Part shown: positions 1 to 12,400 of the stretch, piece after piece
How the letters are laid out: every line of letters begins with the position of its first letter
How positions within the stretch are numbered: the stretch's first letter is position 1
Source of the DNA: Owenia fusiformis
Lineage: Eukaryota; Annelida; Polychaeta; Sabellida; Oweniidae
Assembly (NCBI GenBank): GCA_903813345.2
Contig: CAIIXF020000004.1
Span: 19,331,513-19,395,512 of the forward strand
Length of the DNA: 64,000 nt
Reading direction: 5' to 3'
Notes under the pieces: model-generated
What the model saw: the letters and a program-made list of their open reading frames with translations, nothing else
Databases searched by the model: none
Told to the model about the DNA's origin: nothing
Made by a program: the position numbers and the translations under genes

Positions 1-765
1 GGACGAGACACTCTTAGGATGAGACCCTCCTCGGATGAGCGGTACGAAATAAATTTTTCTTTCGAAAATTGAAATTAATGGTATAAAATGATGTTATAGT
101 TCAAGTTGAACAGAGTGGTGATGTCTCGTGTCATCTCAGGATGACACGTCGCCGGACGAGACACTCTTAGGATGAGACCCTCCTCGGATGAGCGGTACGA
201 AATAAATTTTTCTTTCGAAAATTGAAATTAATGGTATAAAATGATGTTATAGTTCAAGTTGAACAGAGTGGTGATGTCTCGTGTCATCTCGGGATGACAC
301 GTCGCCGGACGAGACACTCTTAGGATGAGACCCTCCTCGGATGAGCGGTACGAAATAAATTTTTCTTTCGAAAATTGAAATTAATGGTATAAAATGATGT
401 TATAGTTCAAGTTGAACAGAGTGGTGATGTCTCGTGTCATCTCGGGATGACACGTCGCCAGATGAGACACTCTTAGGATGAGACCCTCCTCGGATGAGCG
501 GTACAAAATAAATTTTTCTTTCGAAAATTGAAATTAATGGTATAAAATGATGTTATATTTCAAGTTGAACAGAGTTGTGATGTCTCGTGTCATCTCGGGA
601 TGACACGTCGCCGGACGAGACACTCTTAGGATGAGACCCTCCTCGGATGAGCGGTACGAAATAAATTTTTCTTTCGAAAATTGAAATTAATGGTATAAAA
701 TGATGTTATAGTTCAAGTTGAACAGAATGGTGATGTTTCGTGTCATCTCCGGATGACACGTCGCC
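1..765 (+). repeat. Satellite block, subtype A (5 monomers)
   Basis: Five units carry gagcggtac, cgaaataaat, gtgatgtctcgtg and gagaccctcc. The length is exactly 5 x 153. The last unit of the whole array (about 46016-46168) also carries cgaaataaat, unlike the ~280 units before it, so an A-like state appears at both visible ends. Confidence 0.85.
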
Positions 766-2964
766 GGACGAGACACTCTTAGGATGAGACCCTCCTCGGA
801 TGAGTGTTACGAAATAAATTTTTCTTTCGAAAATTGAAATTAATGGTATAAAATGATGTTATAGTTCAAGTTGAACAGAGTCGTGATGTCTGGTGTCATC
901 TCGGGATGACACGTCTCCGGACGAGACACATTTAGGATGAGACCCTCCTCGGATGAGTGTTACAAAATAAATTTTTCTTTCGAAAATTGAAATTAATGGT
1001 ATAAAATGATGTTATAGTTCAAGTTGAACAGAGTCGTGATGTCTGGTGTCATCTCGGGATGACACGTCTCCGGACGAGACACATTTAGGATGAGACCCTC
1101 CTCGGATGAGTGTTACGAAATAAATTTTTCTTTCGAAAATTGAAATTAATGGTATAAAATGATGTTATAGTTCAAGTTGAACAGAGTCGTGATGTCTGGT
1201 GTCATCTCGGGATGACACGTCTCCGGACGAGACACATTTAGGATGAGACCCTCCTCGGATGAGTGTTACGAAATAAATTTTTCTTTCGAAAATTGAAATT
1301 AATGGTATAAAATGATGTTATAATTCAAGTTGAACAGAGTCGTGATGTCTGGTGTCATCTCGGGATGACACGTCTCCGGACGAGACACATTTAGGATGAG
1401 ACCCTCCTCGGATGAGTGTTACGAAATAAATTTTTCTTTCGAAAATTGAAATTAATGGTATAAAATGATGTTATAGTTCAAGTTGAACAGAGTCGTGATG
1501 TCTGGTGTCATCTCGGGATGACACGTCTCCGGACGAGACACATTTAGGATGAGACCCTCCTCGGATGAGTGTTACGAAATAAATTTTTCTTTCGAAAATT
1601 GAAATTAATGGTATAAAATGATGTTATAGTTCAAGTTGAACAGAGTCGTGATGTCTGGTGTCATTTCGGGATGACACGTCTCCGGACGAGACACATTTAG
1701 GATGAGACCCTCCTCGGATGAGTGTTACCAAATAAATTTTTCTTTCGAAAATTGAAATTAATGGTATAAAATGATGTTATAGTTCAAGTTGAACAGAGTC
1801 GTGATGTCTGGTGTCATCTCGGGATGACACGTCTCCGGACGAGACACATTTAGGATGAGACCCTCCTCGGATGAGTGTTACGAAATAAATTTTTCTTTCG
1901 AAAATTGAAATTAATGGTATAAAATGATGTTATAGTTCAAGTTGAACAGAGTCGTGATGTCTGGTGTCATCTCGGGATGACACGTCTCTGGACGAGACAC
2001 ATTTAGGATGAGACCCTCCTCGGATGAGTGTTACGAAATAAATTTTTCTTTCGAAAATTGAAATTAATGGTATAAAATGATGTTATAGTTCAAGTTGAAC
2101 AGAGTCGTGATGTCTGGTGTCATCTCGGGATGACACGTCTCCGGACGAGACACATTTAGGATGATACCCTCCTCGGATGAGTGTTACGAAATAAATTTTT
2201 CTTTCGAAAATTGAAATTAATGGTATAAAATGATGTTATAGTTCAAGTTGAACAGAGTCGTGATGTCTGGTGTCATCTCGGGATGACACGTCTCCGGACG
2301 AGACACATTTAGGATGAGACCCTCCTCGGATGAGTGTTACGAAATAAATTTTTCTTTCGAAAATTGAAATTAATGGTATAAAATGATGTTATAGTTCAAG
2401 TTGAACAGAGTCGTGATGTCTGGTGTCATCTCGGGATGACACGTCTCCGGACGAGACACATTTAGGATGAGACCCTCCTCGGATGAGTGTTACGAAATAA
2501 ATTTTTCTTTCGAAAATTGAAATTAATGGTATAAAATGATGTTATAGTTCAAGTTGAACAGAGTCGTGATGTCTGGTGTCATCTCGGGATGACACGTCTC
2601 CAGACGAGACACATTTAGGATGAGACCCTCCTCGGATGAGTGTTACGAAATAAATTTTTCTTTCGAAAATTGAAATTAATGGTATAAAATGATGTTATAG
2701 TTCAAGTTGAACAGAGTCGTGATGTCTTGTGTCATCTCGGGATGACACGTCTCCGGACGAGACACATTTAGGATGAGACCCTCCTCGGATGAGTGTTACG
2801 AAATAAATTTTTCTTTCGAAAATTGAAATTAATGGTATAAAATGATGTTATAGTTCAAGTTGAACAGAGTCGTGATGTCTGGTGTCATCTCGGGATGACA
2901 CGTCTCCGGACGAGACACATTTAGGATGAGACCCTCCTCGGATGAGTGTTACGAAATAAATTTT
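766..2964 (+). repeat. Satellite block, subtype B (homogeneous)
   Basis: About 14 consecutive units carry gagtgttac, gagtcgtgatgtctggtg, cgtctccgg and gacacatttagg. They are nearly identical to one another, far more so than to other blocks, which is the pattern left by recent local amplification. The change ctcgtg to ctggtg breaks the outermost pair of the monomer's 9-bp stem. The block is cut by the assembly gap, so its right edge is unknown. Confidence 0.9.
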
Positions 2965-3464
2965 NNNNNNNNNNNNNNNNNNNNNNNNNNNNNNNNNNNN
3001 NNNNNNNNNNNNNNNNNNNNNNNNNNNNNNNNNNNNNNNNNNNNNNNNNNNNNNNNNNNNNNNNNNNNNNNNNNNNNNNNNNNNNNNNNNNNNNNNNNNN
3101 NNNNNNNNNNNNNNNNNNNNNNNNNNNNNNNNNNNNNNNNNNNNNNNNNNNNNNNNNNNNNNNNNNNNNNNNNNNNNNNNNNNNNNNNNNNNNNNNNNNN
3201 NNNNNNNNNNNNNNNNNNNNNNNNNNNNNNNNNNNNNNNNNNNNNNNNNNNNNNNNNNNNNNNNNNNNNNNNNNNNNNNNNNNNNNNNNNNNNNNNNNNN
3301 NNNNNNNNNNNNNNNNNNNNNNNNNNNNNNNNNNNNNNNNNNNNNNNNNNNNNNNNNNNNNNNNNNNNNNNNNNNNNNNNNNNNNNNNNNNNNNNNNNNN
3401 NNNNNNNNNNNNNNNNNNNNNNNNNNNNNNNNNNNNNNNNNNNNNNNNNNNNNNNNNNNNNNNN
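2965..3464. other. Assembly gap (500 N)
   Basis: There are exactly 500 N characters. The sequence leaves at monomer position ~57 and resumes at ~102, so a real gap filled by whole monomers would be 44 + 153k bases (503 for k = 3). A value of 500 does not keep the repeat phase, so it is almost certainly a placeholder. The monomer subtype also changes across the gap. Confidence 0.98.
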
Positions 3465-6400
3465 CAAGTTGAACAGAGTGGTGATGCCTCGTGTCATCTC
3501 GGGATGACACGTCTCCGGACGAGACACTCTTAGGATGAGAGCCTCCTCGGATGAGCGGTACGAAAGAAATTTTTCTTTCGAAAATTGAAATTAATGGTAT
3601 AAAATGATGTTATAGTTCAAGTTGAACAGAGTGGTGATGCCTCGTGTCATCTCGGGATGACACGTCGCCGGACGAGACACTCTTAGGATAAGAGCCTCCT
3701 CGGATGAGCGGTACGAAAGAAATTTTTCTTTCGAAAATTGAAATTAATGGTATAAAATGATGTTATAGTTCAAGTTGAACAGAGTGGTGATGCCTCGTGT
3801 CATCTCGGGATGACACGTCGCCGGATGAGACACTCTTAGGATGAGAGCCTCCTCGGATGAGCGGTACGAAAGAAATTTTTCTTTCGAAAATTGAAATTAA
3901 TGGTATAAAATGATGTTATAGTTCAAGTTGAACAGAGTGGTGATGCCTCGTGTCATCTCGGGATGACACGTCACCGGGCGAGACACTCTTAGGATGAGAG
4001 CCTCCTCGGATGAGCGGTACAAAAGAAATTTTTCTTTCGAAAATTGAAATTAATGGTATAAAATGATGTTATAGTTCAAGTTGAACAGAGTGGTGATGCT
4101 TCGTGTCATCTCGGGATGACACGTCGCCGGACGAGACACTCTTAGGATGAGAGGCTCCTCGGATGAGCGGTACGAAAGAAATTTTTCTTTCGAAAATTGA
4201 AATTAATGGTATAAAATGATGTTATAGTTCAAGTTGAACAGAGTGGCGTGCCGGACGAGACACTCTTAGGATGAGAGCCTCCTCGGATGAGCGGTACGAA
4301 AGAAATTTTTCTTTCGAAAATTGAAATTAATGGTATAAAATGATGTTATAGCTCAAGTTGAACAGAGTGGTGATGCCTCGTGTCATCTCGGGATGACACG
4401 TCGCCGGACGAGACACTCTTAGGATGAGAGCCTCCTCGGATGAGCAGTATTTGAAAATTGAAATTAATGGTATAAAATGATGTTATAGTTCAAGTTGAAC
4501 AGAGTGGTGATGCCTTGTGTCATCTCGGGATGACACGTGGCCGGACGAGACACTCTTAGGATGAGAGCCTCCTCGGATGAGCGGTACGAAAGAAATTTTT
4601 CTTTCGAAAATTGAAATTAATGGTATAAAATGATGTTATAGTTCAAGTTGAACAGAGTGGTGATGCCTCGTGTCATCTCGGGATGACACGTCGCCGAATG
4701 AGACACTCTTAGGATGAGAGCCTCCTCGGATGAGCGGTACGAAAGAAATTTTTCTTTCGAAAATTGAAATTAATGGTATAAAATGATGTTATAGTTCAAG
4801 TTGAACAGAGTGGTGATGCCTCGTGTCATCTCGGGATGACACGTCGCCGGACGAGACACTCTTAGGATGAGAGCCTCCTCGGATGAGCGGCACGAAAGAA
4901 ATTTTTCTTTCGAAAATTAAAATTAATGGTATAAAATGATGTTATAGTTCAAGTTGAACAGAGTGGTGATGCCTCGTGTCATCTCTGGATGACACGTCAC
5001 CGGACGAGACACTCTTAGGATGAGAGCCTCCTCGGATGAGCGGTACGAAAGAAATTTTTCTTTCGAAAATTGAAATTAATGGTATAAAATGATGTTATAG
5101 TTCAAGTTGAACAGAGTGGTGATGCCTCGTGTCATCTCGGGATGACACGTCGCCGGACGAGACACTCTTAGGATGAGAGCCTCCTCGGATGAGCGGTACG
5201 AAAGAAATTTTTCTTTCGAAAATTGAAATTAATGGTATAAAATGATGTTATAGTTCAAGTTGAACAGAGTGGTGATGCCTCGTGTCATCTCGGGATGACA
5301 CGTCGCCGGACGAGACACTCTTAGGATGAGAGCCTCCTCGGATGAGCGGTACGAAAGAAATTTTTCTCTCGAAAATTGAAATTAATGGTATAAAATGATG
5401 TTATAGTTCAAGTTGAACAGAGTGGTGATGCCTCGTGTCATCTCGGGATGACACGTCGCCGGACGAGACACTCTTAGGATGAGAGCCTCCTCGAATGAGC
5501 GGTACGAAAGAAATTTTTCTTTCGAAAATTGAAATTAATGGTATAAAATGATGTTATAGTTCAAGTTGAACAGAGTGGTGATGCCTCGTGTCATCTCGGG
5601 ATGACACGTCGCCGGACGAGACACTCTTAGGATGAGAGCCTCCTCGGATGAGCGGTACGAAAGAAATTTTTCTTTCGAAAATTGAAATTAATGGTATAAA
5701 ATGATGTTATAGTTCAAGTTGAACAGAGTGGTGATGCCTCGTGTCATCTCGGGATGACACATCACCGGACGCGACACTCTTAGGATGAGAGCCTCCTCGG
5801 ATGAGCGGTACGAAAGAAATTTTTCTTTCGAAAATTGAAATTAATGGTATAAAATGATGTTATAGTTCAAGTTCAACAGAGTGGTGATGCCTCGTGTCAT
5901 CTCGGGATGACACGTCGCCAGACGAGACACTTTTAGGATGAGAGCCTCCTCGGATGAGCGGTACGAAAGAAATTTTTCTTTCGAAAATTGAAATTAATGG
6001 TATAAAATGATGTTATAGTTCAAGTTGAACAGAGTGGTGATGCCTCGTGTCATCTCGGGATGACACGTCGCCGGACGAGACACTCTTAGGATGAGAGCCT
6101 CCTCGGATGAGCGGTACGAAAGAAATTTTTCTTTCGAAAATTGAAATTAATGGTATAAAATGATGTTATAGTTCAAGTTGAACAGAGTGGCGTGCCGGAC
6201 GAGACACTCTTAGGATGAGAGCCTCCTCGGATGAGCGGTACGAAAGAAATTTTTCTTTCGAAAATTGAAATTAATGGTATAAAATGATGTTATAGTTCAA
6301 GTTGAACAGAGTGGTGATGCCTCGTGTCATCTCGGGATGACACGTCGCCGGACGAGACACTCTTAGGATGAGAGCCTCCTCGGATGAGCGGTACGAAAGA

Positions 6401-9400
6401 AATTTTTCTTTCGAAAATTGAAATTAATGGTATAAAATGATGTTATAGTTCAAGTTGAACAGAGTGGTGATGCCTCGTGTCATCTCGGGATGACACGTCG
6501 CCGGACGAGACACTCTTAGAGTGAGAGCCTCCTCTGATGAGCGGTACGAAAGAAATTTTTCTTTCGAAAATTGAAATTAATGGTATAAAATGATGTTATA
6601 GTTCAAGTTGAACAGAGTGGTGATGCCTCGTGTCATCTCGGGATGACACGTCTCCGGACGAGACACTCTTAGGATGAGAGCCTCCTCGGATGAGCGGTAC
6701 GAAAGAAATTTTTCTTTCAAAAATTGAAATTAATGGTATAAAATGATGTTATAGTTCAAGTTGAACAGAGTGGTGATGCCTCGTGTCATCTCGGGATGAC
6801 ACGTCGCCGGACGAGACACTCTTAGGATAAGAGCCTCCTCGGATGAGCGGTACGAAAGAAATTTTTCTTTCGAAAATTGAAATTAATGGTATAAAATGAT
6901 GTTTTAGTTCAAGTTGAACAGAGTGATGATGCCTCGTGTCATCTCGGGATGACACGTCGCCGGACGAGACACTATTAGGATGAGAGCCTCCTCGGATGAG
7001 CGGTACGAAAGAAATTTTTCTTTCGAAAATTGAAATTAATGGTATAAAATGATGTTATAGTTCAAGTTGAACAGAGTGGTGATGCCTCGTGTCATCTCAG
7101 GATGACACGTCGGCGGACGAGACACTCTTAGGATGAGAGCCTCCTCGGATGAGCGGTACGAAAGAAATTTTTCTTTCGAAAATTGAAATTAATGGTATAA
7201 AATGATGTTATAGTTCAAGTTGAACAGAGTGGTGATGCCTTGTGTCATCTCGGGATGACACGTAGCCGGACGAGACACTCTTAGGATGAGAGCCTCCTCG
7301 GATGAGCGGTACGAAAGAAATTTTTCTTTCGAAAATTGAAATTAATGGTATAAAATGATGTTATAGTTCAAGTTGAACAGAGTGGTGATGCCTCGTGTCA
7401 TCTCGGGATGACACGTCGCCGGACGAGACACTCTTAGGATGAGAGCCTCCCCGGATGAGCTGTACGAAAGAAATTTTTCTTTCGAAAATTGAAATTAATG
7501 GTATAAAATGATGTTATAGTTCAAGTTGAACAGAGTGGTGATGCCTCGTGTCATCTCGGGATGACACGTCGCCGGATGAGACACTCTTAGGATGAGAGCC
7601 TCCTCGGATGAGCGGTACGAAAGAAATTTTTCTTTCGAAAATTGAAATTAATGGTATAAAATGATGTTATAGTTGAAGTTGAACAGAGTGGTGATGCCTA
7701 GTGTCATCTCGGGATGACAAGTCGCCGGGCGAGACACTCTTAGGATGAGAGCCTCCTCGGATGAGCGGTACAAAAGAAATTTTTCTTTCGAAAATTGAAA
7801 TTAATGGTATAAAATGATGTTATAGTTCAAGTTGAACAGAGTGGTGATGCCTCGTGTCATCTCGGGATGACACGTCGCCGGACGAGACACTCTTAGGATG
7901 AGAGCCTCCTCGGATGAGCGGTACGAAAGAAATTTTTCTTTCGAAAATTGAAATTAATGGTATAAAATGATGTTATAGTTCAAGTTGAACAGAGTGGCGT
8001 GCCGGACGAGACACTCTTAGGATGAGAGCCTCCTCGGATGAGCGGTACGAAAGAAATTTTTCTTTCGAAAATTGAAATTAATGGTATAAAATGATGTTAT
8101 AGCTCAAGTTGAACAGAGTGGTGATGCCTCGTGTCATCTCGGGATGACACGTCGCCGGACGAGACACTCTTAGGATGAGAGCCTCCTCGGATGAGCGGTA
8201 CGAAAGAAATTTTTCTTTCGAAAATTGAAATTAATGGTATAAAATGATGTTATAGTTTAAGTTGAACAGAGTGGTGATGCCTCGTGTCATCTCGGGATGA
8301 CACGTCGCCGGATGAGACACTCTTAGGATGAGAGCCTCCTCGGATGAGCGGAACGAAAGAAATTTTTCTTTCGAAAATTGAAATTAATGGTATAAAATGA
8401 TGTTATAGTTCAAGTTGAACAGAGTGGTGATGCCTCGTGTCATCTCGGGATGACACGTCGCCAGACGAGACACTCTTAGGATGAGAGCCTCCTCGGATGA
8501 GCGGTACTAAAGAAATTTTTCTTTCGAAAATTGAAATTAAAGGTATAAAATGATGTTATAGTTCAAGTTGAACAGAGTGGTGATGCCTCGTGTCATCTCG
8601 GGATGACACGTCACCGGACGAGACACTCTTAGGATGAGAGCCTCCTCGGATGAGCGGTACAAAAGAAATTTTTCTTTCGAAAATTGAAATTAATGGTATA
8701 AAATGATGTTATAGTTCAAGTTGAACAGAGTGGTGATGCCTCGTGTCATCTCGGGATGACACGTCGCCGGACGAGACACTCTTAGGATGAGAGCCTCCTC
8801 GGATGAGTGGTACGAAAGAAATTTTTCTTTCGAAAATTGAAATTAATGGTATAAAATGATGTTATAGTTCAAGTTGAACAGAGTGGTGATGCCTCGTGTC
8901 ATCTCGGGATGACACGTCGCCGGACGAGACACTCTTAGGATGAGAGCCTCCTCGGATGAGCGGTACGAAAGAAATTTTTCTTTCGAAAATTGAAATTAAT
9001 GGTATAAAATGATGTTATAGTTCAAGTTGAACAGAGTGGTGATGCCTCGTGTCATCTCGGGATGACACGTCGCCGGACGAGACACTCTTAGGATGAGAGC
9101 CTCCTCGGATGAGCGGTACGAAAGAAATTTTTCTTTCAAAAATTGAAATTAATGGTATAAAATGATGTTATAGTTCAAGTTGAACAGAGTGGTGATGCCT
9201 CGTGTCATCTCGGGATGACACGTCGCCGGACGAGACACTCTTAGGATGAGAGCCTCCTCGGATGAGCGGTACAAAAGAAATTTTTCTTTCGAAAATTGAA
9301 ATTAATGGTATAAAATGATGTTATAGTTCAAGTTGAACAGAGTGGTGATGCCTCGTGTCATCTCGGGATGACACGTCGCCGGACGAGACACTCTTAGGAT

Positions 9401-12400
9401 GAGAGCCTCCTCGGATGAGCGGTACGAAAGAAATTTTTCTTTCGAAAATTGAAATTAATGGTATAAAATGATGTTATAGTTCAAGTTGAACAGAGTGGTG
9501 ATGCCTCGTGTCATCTCGGGATGACACGTCGCCGGACGAGACACTCTTAGGATGAGAGCCTCCTCGGATGAGCAGTATTCGAAAATTGAAATTAATGGTA
9601 TAAAATGATGTTATAGTTCAAGTTGAACAGAGTGGTGATGCCTTGTGTCATCTCGGGATGACACGTGGCCGGATGAGACACTCTTAGGATGAGAGCCTCC
9701 TCGGATGAGCGGTACGAAAGAAATTTTTCTTTCGAAAATTGAAATTAATGGTATAAAATGATGTTATAGTTCAAGTTGAACAGAGTGGTGATGCCTCGTG
9801 TCATCTCGGGATGACACGTCGCCGAATGAGACACTCTTAGGATGAGAGCCTCCTCGGATGAGCGGTACGAAAGAAATTTTTCTTTCGAAAATTGAAATTA
9901 ATGGTATAAAATGATGTTATAGTTCAAGTTGAACAGAGTGGTGATGCCTCATGTCATCTCGGGATGACACGTCGCCGGACGAGACACTCTTAGGATGAGA
10001 GCCTCCTCGGATGAGCGGTACGAAAGAAATTTTTCTTTCGAAAATTGAAATTAATGGTATAAAATGATGTTATAGTTCAAGTTGAACAGAGTGGTGATGC
10101 CTCATGTCATCTCGGGATGACACGTCGCCGGACGAGACACTCTTAGGATGAGAGCCTCCTCGGATGAGTGGCACGAAAGAAATTTTTCTTTCGAAAATTA
10201 AAATTAATGGTATAAAATGATGTTATAGTTCAAGTTGAACAGAGTGGTGATGCCTCGTGTCATCTCTGGATGACACGTCACCGGACGAGACACTCTTAGG
10301 ATGAGAGCCTCCTCGGATGAGCGGTACGAAAGAAATTTTTCTTTCGAAAATTGAAATTAATGGTATAAAATGATGTTATAGTTCAAGTTGAACAGAGTGG
10401 TGATGCCTCGTGTCATCTCGGGATGACACGTCGCCGGACGAGACACTCTTAGGATGAGACCCTCCTCGGATGAGCGGTACGAAAGAAATTTTTCTCTCGA
10501 AAATTGAAATTAATGGTATAAAATGATGTTATAGTTCAAGTTGAACAGAGTGGTGATGCCTCGTGTCATCTCGGGATGACACGTCGCCGGACGAGACACT
10601 CTTAGGATGAGAGCCTCCTCGGATGAGCGGTACGAAAGAAATTTTTCTTTCGAAAATTGAAATTAATGGTATAAAATGATGTTATAGTTCAAGTTGAACA
10701 GAGTGGTGATGCCTCGTGTCATGTCGGGATGACACGTCGCCGGACGAGACACTCTTAGGATGAGAGCCTCCTCGGATGAGCGGTACGAAAGAAATTTTTC
10801 TTTCGAAAATTGAAATTAATGGTATAAAATGATGTTATAGTTCAAGTTGAACAGAGTGGTGATGCCTCGTGTCATCTCGGGATGACACATCACCGGACGA
10901 GACACTCTTAGGATGAGAGCCTCCTCGGATGAGCGGTACGAAAGAAATTTTTCTCTCGAAAATTGAAATTAATGGTATAAAATGATGTTATAGTTCAAGT
11001 TGAACAGAGTGGTGATGCCTCGTGTCATCTCGGGATGACACGTCGCCAGACGAGACACTTTTAGGATGAGAGCCTCCTCGGATGAGCGGTACGAAAGAAA
11101 TTTTTCTTTCGAAAATTGAAATTAATGGTATAAAATGATGTTATAGTTCAAGTTGAACAGAGTGGTGATGCCTCGTGTCATCTCGGGATGACACGTCGCC
11201 GGACGAGACACTCTTAGGATGAGAGCCTCCTCGGATGAGCGGTACGAAAGAAATTTTTCTTTCGAAAATTGAAATTAATGGTATAAAATGATGTTATAGT
11301 TCAAGTTCAACAGAGTGGTGATGCCTCGTGTCATCTCGGGATGACACGTCGCCGGACGAGACACTTTTAGGATGAGAGCCTCCTCGGAGGAGCGGTACGA
11401 AAGAAATTTTTCTTTCGAAAATTGAAATTAATGGTATAAAATGATGTTATAGTTCAAGTTGAACAGAGTGGTGATGCCTCGTGTCATCTCGGGATGACAC
11501 GTCGCCGGACGAGACACTCTTAGGATGAGAGCCTCCTCGGATGAGCGGTACGAAAGAAATTTTTCTTTCGAAAATTGAAATTAATGGTATAAAATGATGT
11601 TATAGTTCAAGTTGAACAGAGTGGTGATGCCTCGTGTCATCTCGGGATGACACGTCGCCGGACGAGACACTCTTAGGATGAGAGCCTCCTCGGATGAGCG
11701 GTACGAAAGAAATTTTTCTTTCGAAAATTGAAATTAATGGTATAAAATGATGTTATAGTTCAAGTTGAACAGAGTAGTGATGCCTCGTGTCATCTCGGGA
11801 TGACACGTCGCCGGACGAGACACTCTTAGGATGAGAGCCTCCTCGGATGAGCGGTACGAAAGAAATTTTTCTTTCGAAAATTGAAATTAATGGTATAAAA
11901 TGATGTTATAGCTCAAGTTGAACAGAGTGGTGATGCCTCGTGTCATCTCGGGATGACACGTCGCCGGACGAGACACTCTTAGGATGAGAGCCTCCTCGGA
12001 TGAGCGGTACGAAAGAAATTTTTCTTTCGAAAATTGAAATTAATGGTATAAAATGATGTTATAGTTTAAGTTGAACAGAGTGGTGATGCCTCGTGTCATC
12101 TCGGGATGACACGTCGCCGGATGAGACACTCTTAGGATGAGAGCCTCCTCGGATGAGCGGAACGAAAGAAATTTTTCTTTCGAAAATTGAAATTAATGGT
12201 ATAAAATGATGTTATAGTTCAAGTTGAACAGAGTGGTGATGCCTCGTGTCATCTCGGGATGACACGTCGCCAGACGAGACACTCTTAGGATGAGAGCCTC
12301 CTCGGATGAGCGGTACTAAAGAAATTTTTCTTTCGAAAATTGAAATTAAAGGTATAAAATGATGTTATAGTTCAAGTTGAACAGAGTGGTGATGCCTCGT

